In this document: piece by piece, positions 1 through 12,600 of the stretch
Position numbering within the stretch: position 1 is the stretch's first letter
How the letters are laid out: each line of letters begins with the position of its first letter
Origin: Phoebastria nigripes
Lineage: Eukaryota > Chordata > Aves > Procellariiformes > Diomedeidae
Reading direction: 5' to 3'
Length of the DNA stretch: 64,000 bases
Assembly: GCA_035582835.1 (NCBI GenBank)
Contig: JAYKAV010003362.1
Coordinates: 195,617-259,616, forward strand
The notes under the pieces: model-generated
The model's database searches: none
What the model saw: the letters and a program-made list of their open reading frames with translations, nothing else
What the model was told of the DNA's origin: nothing
Made by a program: the position numbers and the translations under genes

Positions 1-3000
1 CCAGCCTGGCTGCTCACAATGACCCAGGGCACCCCAGCGCTGCACCCTGCCCTGAGCCACACCCAAGCTGAACCTGCTGGCTCTGACATGGGGGGAGCCT
101 CAGTGCACCATGATGTTTTTCTTGAACACACAGCTCTTACGGGCATCACCAGGTTCCTCGCTCGCTTTTTCTGCTCATTTTTGGGGGACATGTATGGGGT
201 GCATATTGCAGAGGGGCCTGACTGCACTGCATAACCCAGCACAGTCAGTGCTGGGCTGTGCTTCTCTTCGGTGGAAACCACAGGGTTTGGGTTACGTTCC
301 CTAGAGCCCCATCTTCGTGGTTTGCATTCTGATTCGTGCCTCAGGTGCAGGGCCTAGAGGGAGGAGGGATGGAAGGAAAAGCATTGAATCCCAAGGCTGG
401 AGCCCAAATAATGTAACTCACCATTGACACATTTAACAAAAAATAAATCCTCATTTGGTATGTTAGGCACATGGTGATTGGAAAAGCTGAGCAGAGAGTG
501 AAGCACTAAAGTCAAGATAAATGAGGAAGCACACACTGCTGAAACTCATGCTATAACTTGTTTACAGTAGAGCCAAGGTTTTGCTTAGTTCAGTAAATAT
601 CCTAATTTAGACACCAACCCAAACCTGCTTTAATGAGACTCATGGAAATCTTGCAAAAAGAGCCTTCCAGTGCTCCTGTCTTTGGAGAGTTGGAAAGTTA
701 CACTGCAGGAGTGATTTTCCCCACCATGTCTTCTCTTTCAATCACGACTGAAGCCAGATAACACAAAAGNTGAGTGCAAATATTTTTAAAAGGAAGAGTT
801 TCTAAATCTTTATTGCATTTATTATGGGCAAAGACCTAGTCTCCCTGAACTGGTTTGTTCTATGCAGTAACCAAAATTATTTACTTTCTCAAGTCTCGTT
901 TTAAAGGGCAGGCAATGGACATTTTGTTATTTCATTAAAGAAATGTACGAAGACCAAAGGTTGGTCTGATTTATGGTTGAGCTGTCTGGTATATGTTATG
1001 GCTTGGATTTACATTAAACCATTGTGACTTAGAGTAATTTAAATAGAGACCATAAATGGAAAATATTTAAAAGGACATTACATAACTGAATAAATGGGCT
1101 GAAAAAGTTGTCTGCATGCCTCTCCCACACATTACCTGAGGATGATGGTTTCATCTGAGATTGAATCTGATCTGTTGCCACTATACATATTGCCAGGCTA
1201 CAGCAAATATTACAAGTCACATATAATTATTTTTTAAAGAACAGTAAGGGAAAACAAATACAATCAGAAAAACTGACTCCTTTTGCAACCTCACCATCTC
1301 CTCATTAAGTTTGCTCTAGCATCACCACATGTAACATAAAGAGACAAGAAAATGACAGATATAAAGAAAATTACCTTTTTATATACAGAAACCAGAGGGG
1401 ATGGTTACTAGGGGACAAAGGTTTATCTCCCAGGTGCTTGGTTTAGCGCCCACATTTCAAGGTAACCATTGGGTTATGCCACCAGTCACCAACAAAGCAG
1501 CCAAACATTCCACAGCTTACGTGGAAGGAAACGCAGGGTCTGAACACAAGGGACCGAGAAGGCAAAAGCCATCAGCTACACCTTCTGTACAAAGCTGTGC
1601 CCCATCACTGACGAGAGCAGGCGTGACTACAGCCTGTAAACCAAGAGAAACAAAGTCACCTCAGAAAAAAACTCCAGCTATTTTTGTCTACCTGATTCAA
1701 AAGCAACCATAGCATTGCTGAACAAACACTGGGGGAGGGGGACAAGCTTGTGTGACCTACAGGGACTCTGCAGCAAATGTCATGGTACCAGCAAGAGCCC
1801 AGCCTCCACCAGGCACTCACTCACTGCTGGGATTTTGTTCAGAGGCATCTGAAAGGCCACAGAGATACATGTGTTATTCCTGGGCAGCTCCCCAGTGACC
1901 TGTGCTCACTTTGCCAAATCTTTCCTCCTGGCATTTAAAAAATAGTGGTTTGCAAACATTTNCTTGTGAAAACCTCTCAAATGCCTGATCACCTGCGTTT
2001 ATTTATAAAATTCTTCCACTGCTAGTTTGAACTACCTCATAAATTTCACCCATCTGCCAGGTTTTTTGTTCAGACTGTATTCTTCCATACGATGAACAGA
2101 AATGTATTGGATTACCAGAAACAAGCCACAGGAACGTCCTCGCCCTGGTGCTGCCTGCGTGGCCCGGGACAGCCCCTGTCCTCTCCTGTGCAAACATGCA
2201 GATCTGCCCTCAGTAAAATACGTTGTTCTCTGCCAGGCAAGGCTCAATGGGTGATGGGTGCTGTGATGACGGCCATGAGGTGCTCAGATCCGAACTATAA
2301 GGCTCCTTTCAGGGTGTTTGCTTTAAGTTCAAGTACCAAAGCGCATTGCCTGGCATTTCTGTGCACCCCTTCTTGTCAGTTTCTGGGAAGGGTTTAAGGT
2401 TTCCCAGTCAGTTGTGCTGACTGATTCTCCATGTGCCTCTATAACTTCATTTTACAACAGCAGAGTAAATCTGTTATCAGTTCATAATTAAATAAATGTT
2501 AATCAGAAGCACTTCATATGAATGCAAATAGCTGTTTGTGAAGATTTCTCCCATTACCAAGTTGAAATGCCTCTTAAATATTATTTTTCCTGACATCTTC
2601 ATTTCACTGACAATTGAACTGAAATCTGTGCTGAAAAGTTACATCACATCTTAGATTTCAGGTGACTTCCCTGTAAATGCAAGGGAAAACTCTAATCAGG
2701 GTAAGTTTCCGGTTTCTGTGCCACAGTGAATTTACAAAGCTCTCAAAACATAGCTGAACTATTTGGTATGACAAGAGGCAATCCTATCAGTTCATGGTTA
2801 ACAAATTGCCCTCTTTCCAGAGAATCAAGATCAAAATGTGTTTTTATTACAAATTGAAAACCTTGGGTGTGTTGGATAGCTAAGCAGCGAGTAATTGGGA
2901 TACAAAGTCTTTCATCTGCAGCAGTCAACTCCAATTCACAGCCCATGTTAGGAATGACTAAAACTTCTTGCCAGATGGTGCCAGTGTAGTGCCATCACCC

Positions 3001-5892
3001 CTGCTGCACAAAGGTGGTGCCTAACAGGACTGCCGTCTTCAGCACCATCTCTCCAGCCCTCCTTCTGTCTCCTGTGGTTGAGGAGGGGTGAGGCAGGAGC
3101 TGATTTTAAAATGATAATGAAATCTAGAGAAATCATAAGCAAAATTTTACCTTAGCAGTTTCTAGAAATAGAACATTTCATGCCAAAATATCATGACTGC
3201 TTCTGGTCTGGAGCAGGGAAGGACAGGGGTATTCACAAGCTATACATTTTTTCCCAGAATGTCAGATGACAAGTAACAGAGCCTTAAAGCTGTGAGGATC
3301 ATAATTATAAGCAGATAATTCTGCCACCTTTCCTACATTGCTGAAATCAATAGTCTACTTGTGAAGTGAAACAGCAGTGTTGTGAAAAATTATATTTGGT
3401 GATTGCTCTGCTTTCTTATATCATTTAAATACTCTTCATTTACCTTTCAGGATTTCGGTAATATTTTTGGCAAGAGTAAGCATATGCAAACGTTTTTTCT
3501 GCTCTATTTCATTCATTAGTAATATCTAACTCTGCAGGCTTGTGTATTTAAATCTGCATCCATAGCATAGCTTGCGGTCAAGATGCCAACTGTTTTTCCA
3601 CATACTTTTAATTTCCCTGGATGAAATGCTGATTCAAGTGGACTTAATAAAGAAGTAAATCATTTAACCATGGAAATGAAGCTCTTGCATGTGAGAGATC
3701 TTCTCCACTCATCTCATTACTGCATACTAATGGTGCAGTTTAATCTCTACATCTTTTGTTTGGCCTGATTAGGTGTATCTTGGTTCCTATTAGGCATCAG
3801 GAAGAGAGCAAGTTATCCTTAGAAGATAGCAGCGTGAGGCTCAGTCCTTGCTTCCTGACACATCCAAATCCCACACCATTTCATGTGCCTAAGGATGACA
3901 TTACCAGGTGGCAAGTCATTCTAGATATCCAAAAACCTTTTTGCTGTGGTCTGGCAAGTTCAATAAGACGTTTCCATCTTGCTAACTCTTGACTCATCCC
4001 CTCTCTTTTGATTTCATGCTGAAATTCTCCAAAGACCAAGGTAGAAAGAGGTTTGTCCTAAGTAGTAAGACTAACTTAGTAGTACTAAGTAAATTAGTCG
4101 TTAGCACTTATCTATAGTTGCTACAAACTGATCTGGTCTGACGCCAGAGCCAGCATATGTTTTGCATAAGTTTTTCACTCCTCCTGGAGTGCTGTGCAAA
4201 GTGTGCCACTTACCCGCAATGAGTTTGTCTGCTGACTCTCCCAACACAGGCATCACATATCCTGTGTGTCCCAAACCCAAATGCAAACACACAGCTTTCA
4301 TTGACTACAGACGATCCTTAGACGATTAGTCTTAGTAGGCTGCAGCCAGCCTTTTGTAACTACCTTCCTAAATACCAAACATTACTCAGCTCAGAAGATT
4401 AATGCTAGTGTATTTTCTTTCTATCAGCTGTATTCTGGATGACTAGGTCTCCTTTTCTTATTGCTTTGTTGATAGTGATATGGAAGTTCAGTGGTGGTTA
4501 AGATTTCTCAGCTTCTTTTCTCTTTAGCTACTTATTGAGAACTCAACTGAAGACTGAAATTAGACAATGAAACCAGAGAATGAAAGTGTTGCAAAAGAGA
4601 TGATCTACACATGGTATGTGAAAGGAAAAAAATACCATAGACTCCTTTAACTTGTTCTGTGTCTTTTGAAACTGTTTTTTCCACATATCCACCTTCCACT
4701 GGCACTCCTTTGTCTCCCACTGGTCAACAAGAAGAATGGGATTGGCTAAAAGTTTTAATTTCCCATGAAAAAAAAGCCAACTTGGCATGCTGATTAACTG
4801 GACGGATGGGCTTTTCTGTCAAACCAGAAATGTCTACGTTACTTTGCATTTTTCAGGTTTTGTCTTTTTATTATTATTATTTTGCTAAAATTTTACACTA
4901 TTCATTTACCACAGTCCATTTTGTACAGACTGGCAAGTTTTCATAAGTTTTTTTTTTAAACAAACAAACAAAAATAATCAAACCTTATTTTTTTAACACT
5001 CTCAGCAAAAACAAAAGCATTTCACTAGAAGTGAGAGTGCCTCCACTAGGCAGTTTAGTGCTTCATGACAGCTAAATGAAAGGAAACAACAACCCCAGCG
5101 CAGGGCAGCTGCCTTTATCTGGCAGATGCATTTGCATTCAGGATCTCTCTATTTGTATGACTTTGAGGAAGTTGCTTCAGCTCAAGTCTACACAGGTACA
5201 TAAGCATCTCAAAACCACCAAATAGCTATTGACTTTATTTTCTGTGTATAAATGGTGTGTAAAAAGAGGATAATTGTACTTCTGTTTCTGACAGCAATAT
5301 TTCGAGGACAGGATTGAAAGGTGTTTTAGGATACTACACCAGGAGGGGCTATGTAAGTGTTATATGCATACAGGCAAATTTTTGTCTTATCTTTTTGTAG
5401 ATAGAAGGGCAATTATTTGCAGCACATGATGCTGCCAGTGTAGAAGTATAGCCCAATCTAGGTTAACGCTCCCCACAATCTAATGACATCAACAACCTCT
5501 CTTAATTCCTTTTAAAACTTGAACTTGCTTTATCACTCACTTGCAAGGAAACAGTACACAGTAAACAATTACCTAACAGGTTAGATAGGTGAGGCTCAAA
5601 CATAACTCAGAGTAGCTCATTGTGATCTGTTCTCCCCCTTGTCCTCTGTGGCCAGCTTGAATTTTGCACATATTCTAATTTAAATGATACATTCATATGC
5701 TACTGTTCTGTCCCAGAAATGCCTATAATTTCCTGCAGAATATAGAAACAAGTGAGCAAATACAGCAGTGAAATCCTAGCAAAAGGCAACTTTATGAACT
5801 GTCAATGCATGCAGCTTGCCCAAAAGATTTTGAAAAAATCCATAGAGCCATTCTTGTTTCATCAAAGCCTACATGACTCACAAAGACATATT
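1..5892. other. intergenic DNA, no gene seen
   Basis: AT-rich, unique-looking sequence beyond the EHF 3' end. Only short open frames without protein-like features are present. A small imperfect hairpin lies at 4069-4099. No repeat was recognised with confidence. Confidence 0.6.
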
Positions 5893-7330
5893 GCAGAGTC
5901 ATAAAAAGCCAAGCTGGAAGAGATCTAAGATTGTGCCAGTCCATCCCTCACCCAAAGGAAAGATCAGCTGCACTTATGTAATTCCCTGAAGATGTTGGTC
6001 TAACCTGTTCTTATAAATGTCTATTGTTGGGATTCCTATCCGTACCATCACAAATCTCTTGCGTACATCTAACCTGAATTTTGTTTGCTATAGTTTAGGC
6101 TTGTTATTTCTCATTTTGTCTCACTGGAAATGGGGAAAGGTTTCTCTCCTTTCTGGCAACTTTTTACATGTTTGAAGACTGTTATCATCTTTCTGTAGAA
6201 TAATCCTGATTTTCTAATCTCATGTCTACTAGATCTCTAGCCCTTCTTGCTACACTACCAGGCTCCTGGTTTTGTTTTGGGTTTTTTTTTTGAAGTACAG
6301 TGTCCAAAGCTGGACATGATATTGCAGCTAAAGCTAGTCTCAACTGCTGCTGAGTAGGCTGGAAGGGCAGTGTTGTTATCTCACAGTTGTCACACCTATT
6401 TATATGTTCTCATCTATTTTTTCACAACAGCATGGCACTGCCAACTCATGTTTAACCTGTGGTCCACTGCAACATTACATTCCTTTTTTCTACAAAACAA
6501 CCATCTAATAAGTCATTTACCATCTTGTATTTCTGCAACTCTTGCATATTTGTGCAACATATTGAACCATTGATCTTGCTTTTGTCTGTCTGGAATGGTC
6601 TTTTACTTATTTCAGATCACTTCTGTAATGTGTCATCATCATTTTGAATTTTCATCCTTTCTTTCAAAGGGCTTACTGCATCTCCCAGCTGGCATGACCT
6701 ACAAACTCAGTAAATTGACTCTCTTTTTTCATGAGCAAAGTCATTAATGAAAATATTGAATAGTACTTGGCCCATGAAAGATCACAGTGGAGCCACATTA
6801 AATCCAACTTAGTTTGACAGTGAATCATTAATAACCACTCTCGGAGTACAATTTTGCAACCAGTTTGAACACAGTTTAGAGTAATTTCATCAAGACCATG
6901 TTTCCTTGTTTATGAAAGTATCCTATGAAGCAGTATTAAGTCGAAAGCCTAGCACATTGAACCTAGCACATTCTCTCTCATATTCCTAAAGAAATGTCTG
7001 ACTTTCATGCTATCACAGAATAAAATTGGTTGGAATGGTGCTTGGAAATCTGTTGTGGCTTTTGTAGGTGTTTTGCAAATAGATTATTTGTAGCAATAGT
7101 TTTGGAGAAGATGAAGTTACACTTCCTGACCTATATTTGCCTTGGTCATCTTCTCACCACCACCCCCTTTTAAAGTATAGTTTCTGTATTTATATTTTTC
7201 TGTTTACCANATCTCTGCCTTTCTTTTTTGAACGTCATTGTTAACAACTCAAAGATTGCCTCAGCCACCTTCCTAAGCAGCTTTGAATGGATTTTGAAAA
7301 GACCAGCTAATGTGAAATATCTAACTCATA
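5893..7330 (-). mobile_element. ancient CR1/L3-type LINE, antisense, 3' part of ORF2 and 3' UTR
   Basis: Read on the plus strand this follows, in order, the antisense landmarks of old amniote CR1/L3 elements: an AAGCTGGAAGAGATC-like 3' end, GTCTAACCTGTTCTTA, a tract like CAAACTCAGTAAATTGA, AATGAAAATATTGAATAGTA, CCATTGATAACCACTCT-like and TATGAAGCAGTATTAAGTCG. The last of these is the reverse of the reverse-transcriptase KAFDTV region. Many substitutions and indels leave no open frame, so the copy is long dead. The young-CR1 diagnostic 3' end is absent. The identification comes from remembered consensus, without a library search. Confidence 0.82.
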
Positions 7331-7641
7331 TTCTTTTACCTTTCCAGTCTGAAGTCTCATTTCTTTTTTTGCTGATGTTAATTTGTGTGGNCACACTGAT
7401 CGGAAGTCCAACCAAGTTTCCAGTGGGAAAGTTTCAAAAGTTCAAAATGCTCTCACTAGTCAGATGGGGACAGTGAAAAAAGGAAAAAGAAAACAAATCT
7501 ATTCCAAACTGAAAAACAACATTTTTTTACATTGTAATACATTTAAAAAAAAACTTTCAAGAGAATTAAAAAATATAATATGCTAAAAATTTAGAAGTTA
7601 TAAGTCATGGCTGCTCTTACTTATTTGTAACATACCTTCTG

Positions 7642-7664
7642 AAAAAAAAAAAAAAAAAAAAAAA
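7642..7664. repeat. A23 homopolymer
   Basis: An uninterrupted run of 23 A, followed by GAAGAAAT. It may be the tail of a decayed retroposon, but no SINE body is recognisable before it. Confidence 0.85.
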
Positions 7665-7721
7665 GAAGAAATATTGTGATTAATTTAAGAAGATTAGTAT
7701 TTCTTTTCTGTTTTTCCCTAG

Positions 7722-7859
7722 GACGCACATCAAGAAAAACTTACTAGCAGCAATTTTCCTCTTCCATACCATGCTGTATACATGTATCGAGATTTAAAAG
7801 CTGTGTTATATGCCTTTGGTACTCAGTACCCGAGCTATGATTTCTCCATGGTGAAATAA
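7722..7859 (+). other. exon-like block: acceptor, 45-codon open frame, stop overlapping AATAAA
   Basis: TTTCTTTTCTGTTTTTCCCTAG at 7700-7721 is a good 3' splice site. From 7722 one frame stays open for 45 codons (beginning DAHQEKLTSSNFPLPYHAVY, ending SYDFSMVK) and stops at TAA 7857-7859, which overlaps AATAAA at 7855-7860. The peptide was not recognised. It is not the C-terminus of APIP or PDHX, the genes that follow EHF in mammals, as I remember them. It could be the last exon of an unannotated transcript or chance; 45 open codons alone are not significant. Confidence 0.2.
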
Positions 7860-9490
7860 AACTGACAGGCCCAAAGCAGAGTTAAAGGTTTATGAGCAAA
7901 CAACTCCAGAGACCACTNCCTGAGCTGTCTCATCTGCGGATTATACTGGTTCCCTTTGGCAGACTATTGTTTTCTCCATATTAGTGCAAAAAATAAAAGT
8001 GTATAATAAAACAGCAAAGCATTAATCTATTTTATTTTCAAGGCATTGCAGAAATAATCTTTTCAAACATGTCACATTCCAGAAATAATTTAGTGAGACT
8101 AGGTGTTGCAGCTAGGTCTCTCACATCTCACACATAATAAATTTGTCGTAAGTCGGCTTTCTGCATGCAGTGCTTCAGCTGCAATCACTTGAGGCATTGA
8201 GAAAGATTTGTGCCTGGAATACAACATGGCACAGTGATAAACAGGAGAGTATCTGTCTGAAATGGCTGATACCATCCACTGCAAGATCCCTCCAAGTGAT
8301 CAAAACCAATACAGCACATTTTATGTTCCCGCGCACATAACCAGTCCCTTAATAAGTAACCACATAGCACTCCATAGAGGTATGAGCATACTACCCCGTT
8401 TATCAAAAGCAGGATCTATTTAGGAGAAACACATTTACAATTACACTAAAGGAAAAAAGAATGAAGCCTCCAGCTCCATTATCTTAAGACAACAGCTGGA
8501 GAAAAAAAATCAGACATTGCCAAGGAGAAAATGAGAGGACATATGTTGGAGTGATTAACAATTTTGGACTTCATAGTTAAGATAATTGACTTTTTCTGGG
8601 AAACCACTTGTATATGATCACATGGGTACATATTCACATACAGGTAATGATCCAGGTCATATTTATGATTTATGCTTTATTGCATTTGGTAGATAGAAAA
8701 CAACATACTGAAGAACATCTTAAAATAGTAAAACATTAACTCTTTCAATGCTACCCCTTTCCGTTGCAAGGCACCCTCAGTGCACTTGCCTGCTTTTTCA
8801 CAAGAATATGGCAGGCATAGGAGGATGAACACTGTTACTGCAGTATCTCAGCCTCCCTAGCTATAAAGAGGTCCAAACATTTGGACCATAGACCTCTTCC
8901 TACCTTGAGCCTCTTACGTAGGGCTAGATTGAAAGGATACTTGTAGTTATTTTACTTCAAAAACCCCCTCAAATTTACTCAGCGAGAGTCATATTTTCTT
9001 TCCTGACTTTTCCTGGAAGCAAGTAGTATCTTTTACTCCTCACAGAGCAGTTCCCATCTCCCCTTTTCCATCGCATGAGCCAGAGAAGCATCACTATGAC
9101 TCCACCCCTGTGCCCTTGCTCTTGGGAAGGCGTGTGCAGAACAGATGCCGGACCCAGGCATCACACCTGAACCCAAACATGTAGTCGCTGCTTAGCATTA
9201 GGTGGGAGGTGCTTTATTCTGCCTTACTCCTTTGGACAGATGTGTAAGCCCAGGGAATAATCTAGCCCAAAGAAATTAGTTGTCTGTAACCAAGCCTTTG
9301 CAGTGTTGTGATGATCCACTCCACTTGTGGTTTCTTTGGGTTTTTTTTCAACCAAGCCCTTTGAATGGGCTGGGGAATTAAGGTGTGGGAACTGACTGAG
9401 GAACGGAGCTGTGTGGGTTGATCACACAGTAATTTTTTTTTTTTTATTTTATTATTTTAACTAGCATATCAGGTGAATGCATACAGCCAA

Positions 9491-9690
9491 ATCATAGAAT
9501 TTTGAGATGGAAAAAAACATAATAGGTCACACCTATCCTATCCCTCTGCTGGTACCAGATTGTTATCTGCAGTTTATTTTCCATCTTGGTTTTTCATGGG
9601 ATAGGTGATTGCTCACTACCTCTGAAAATCAGGCCCTACTGGTGCTCAGTGATGGGGCCTCAACCACTTCCCCTTAGGAGACGTGAGGTA
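9491..9690 (-). mobile_element. old CR1 3' end fragment, antisense
   Basis: ATCATAGAATTTTGAGATGG, then AGGTCA, a CCCTCTGCTGGTACCAGATTG-like segment and a tract like TGATGGGGCCTCAACCACTT are the antisense landmarks of the CR1/L3 3' UTR. The copy is heavily diverged and truncated, about 200 bp. Confidence 0.72.
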
Positions 9691-12600
9691 ATTGTTCTCA
9701 GATATTAATATGCAAATGCAGCATCCAGAGTTCAAAAGGACTAGATGCATCACACTGCAACTTCAGTCATTACAGTTATAATGGTTTCTAATTCTGATCG
9801 CACACTGCAGCACGGTGAGCACAGCACAGCTTTGCAGCCCGAGCACCTCCAGCTACACAACCAGCCCTTCAGAAGGACAAGCTGCGCAGTCAAGAAGTTA
9901 TTCCCAAAACTCATCTTCACAGTTTCTCCTTTTCTTAATTATATTCCACCATTTATAACACATCTCTTCATCTTGGTGATATACACTCCCACCCCACCAA
10001 AAAAAACCCAAACCCCCAAACCCATTTATCAGTAGTTTTGGTCCCCTTTCTTCCCTTACTCCCCGAGCAGCATGGGCCGTACATACCCTCCCAGGCAGCG
10101 TGGATGTCAGAGTTTCAGAGATCCCTGTGACTCATACGACCTCCTCACTACCCTGTGAGGACACTCGCTGCTAGGAGGTCTCTTTCCCAAACTAACACCC
10201 TGTGTTACTAGCTCCTCAACAAACTCGTCCTTGCTGCTTAACAGAGGAGGCTTGCAATCATCCTGGATTCCCACATTTTGTGTTAAGTGGTGGGGCAGGG
10301 GGGGCAGTTACCCAGTTTCACACCCCAATCTCACCAGTCCCCGGAGACCTGTGCTTTGCTAGGCGTACAAAAGCACTCTTAAGGCCGGAGGAAACATCAT
10401 GGCAAAAGTAAAACACAAAATTATTTCATTACCATACAAAATTTAAGGAAAGGTGTTGCTATATTTATCAAAGCATAATACACCTGCTAGGTCCCCCCTG
10501 GTCCTCTCCATGAAGCAGGCGATCACTTGAGGTTTCACAAATCAGCTTACATCGATCTGACTGGAAACAGCTCCTAAAGGGGTAGGAAGTCATCTCCCTC
10601 TCCTGCTTCTCTGACTGCAAGTTTCTGCCTTCTCCCTTGAGTTGTGACTGATGATCCTGTGACCTCAGGATGTGCAAATCCAACCACAAAACTTACTCTT
10701 TTTCATTTCAGACTAATTTTGGGATCTATCAGTGATAGATAGTGGGGCCAGACCATTCAGCAGTGCTGGTGCCAACAACAGGCACAGAGTGACAAGACAA
10801 GGGAGCCAGAGCTGCATTTTCAGCAAGGATCTCGTCAGCTTAAACAGGCTATGACTAAATTAATCTGCAATCAAGCTCAAGGTGTTTCGCATGGTGGCTG
10901 AGCTGGGACGTATGCTTCTGATAAGGCCCCACTTCCAGCCTTGCCTTCCTCCAAGCTGAGGAAAGGCTTGCTGGTGTACATCCTTTTTGGGGCGGGGGAT
11001 CTGTTTAAAGGTTCTCTGCCCACAGGTCCCCTGTAACTTGTACAGTGTCCGACCAAAATATCAGTTTGTAATATTTCTCCCACAGTGTTGTTGGCTGTTA
11101 CAATGTGACTTTTTCTTGAAACATAAAGAGGCTTTAAAAATGCTGATGGCCCTTGGGCGTAGCCACATGGAGTTATTACCTTGTGAAACCATTTATTAAA
11201 GGTGACAGCAAAGCTTATTAGCTGGCTTTTTTTTTAACTTGAGTGTAAACAAATGGGTTATCCGTGCATAGTGAATTAAATTCTTTCTACACACCAGAAG
11301 AAAGGGATTTAAACTCCAGCACATAACTTTTCATTGTATGTGTATTGAAAAATTACATCTGATGGAAACCAAGATAAAGGGGCAGGTCTCATTACAACTG
11401 TTCATGGAGACCAAACTTTGTGGCAACAGAACATACTTGGGATGAGACAGTGCTTGCTCAGATCCTGGGACACCAACAATAGGTCTTTGTATTCTGCCCC
11501 CTTAAATTTGACAGTACTAGGTTGCTCCTCACCAGTACGAGCACACAGCCCAGCGTGTGAATTACTTTCCTTCATTGAAGTAGTGAGCTCAGGTTTTAGG
11601 GAGCCAAAGGGTGATTATCAGCCTCAAAATTTATTGCAGTCCTTCGACCCTTCACATTTTCAGCACTGCCAACCCTGATTTCTGTTTTTGTAGCAAAATT
11701 AAAGAACTGCTCCATCTGACATGCTGCCAGTCCTCTGCAGCCACTGACCGTGGCAGGTATGAGGGTGGCTGACACAATGGGGTGGTTTGCTCCCTCACCT
11801 GCGCCAGCTCAATCAGAGCTCTACAGAAGTGTATCAGCTTGCAGGGCCATTGGGCAGCCTCTGAGCCATGGGGAATGGCATGGCTGGACAGTGGTCACAG
11901 CAGCAGGCAGGAGCCTACCTGCACCAGGGATAAGTCTGGGGAGGTGGAAGGGCAAAGTGTGTCCCTCTTCCAGTGGCAGCAAGGTAATAGACTGGATTAG
12001 CTTTACCATCTAACTCTAAGTTTCCTTGAAAGCAAATATAACTTTTATTATCCCCTCACCCCAAAACCTACTGGAAAAGCGAAGAGTGTCCATAAGCCGT
12101 ATATGATTGCNTGACAGCTGCTGAATAAGCCATGTGTCCCTGTACAGAGTGCCCTTATCCATTAGATGCCTCCTGGCATGCCAATAATTTCAGCCTGAAC
12201 ATGCTGAAATGTTTCACTCATGAACTATAAAATACTGAAAAATATTGGTTTGGCATGAATAACTGGTGAATCATCAGCATTTGTAATTGTTTGGGGGTAT
12301 GGAGGTAGTCTTGGCTTATTTGTATTCTGGTTTCACATGAGAACATTGATATGAAACAACAGTAATTGAATCTGATAAGCTCTGGTGAGCCTTCCCCCCG
12401 GAGAGGAGGTATGATTTAGAGAGAGATATAAGAGTACAGAGGGAACTCTAGAAGGATGCATGAAGACTTGCAGGTTGCCTCACATTGCAGATCCCAACTC
12501 ATAGATTTTATATACTCCTAAAATGAGTGATCATCATCTCAGGCAAAGCTAATTACCTGAGACATTATGATTGTATCTGCCATGAGAAGGATGAAATTCA

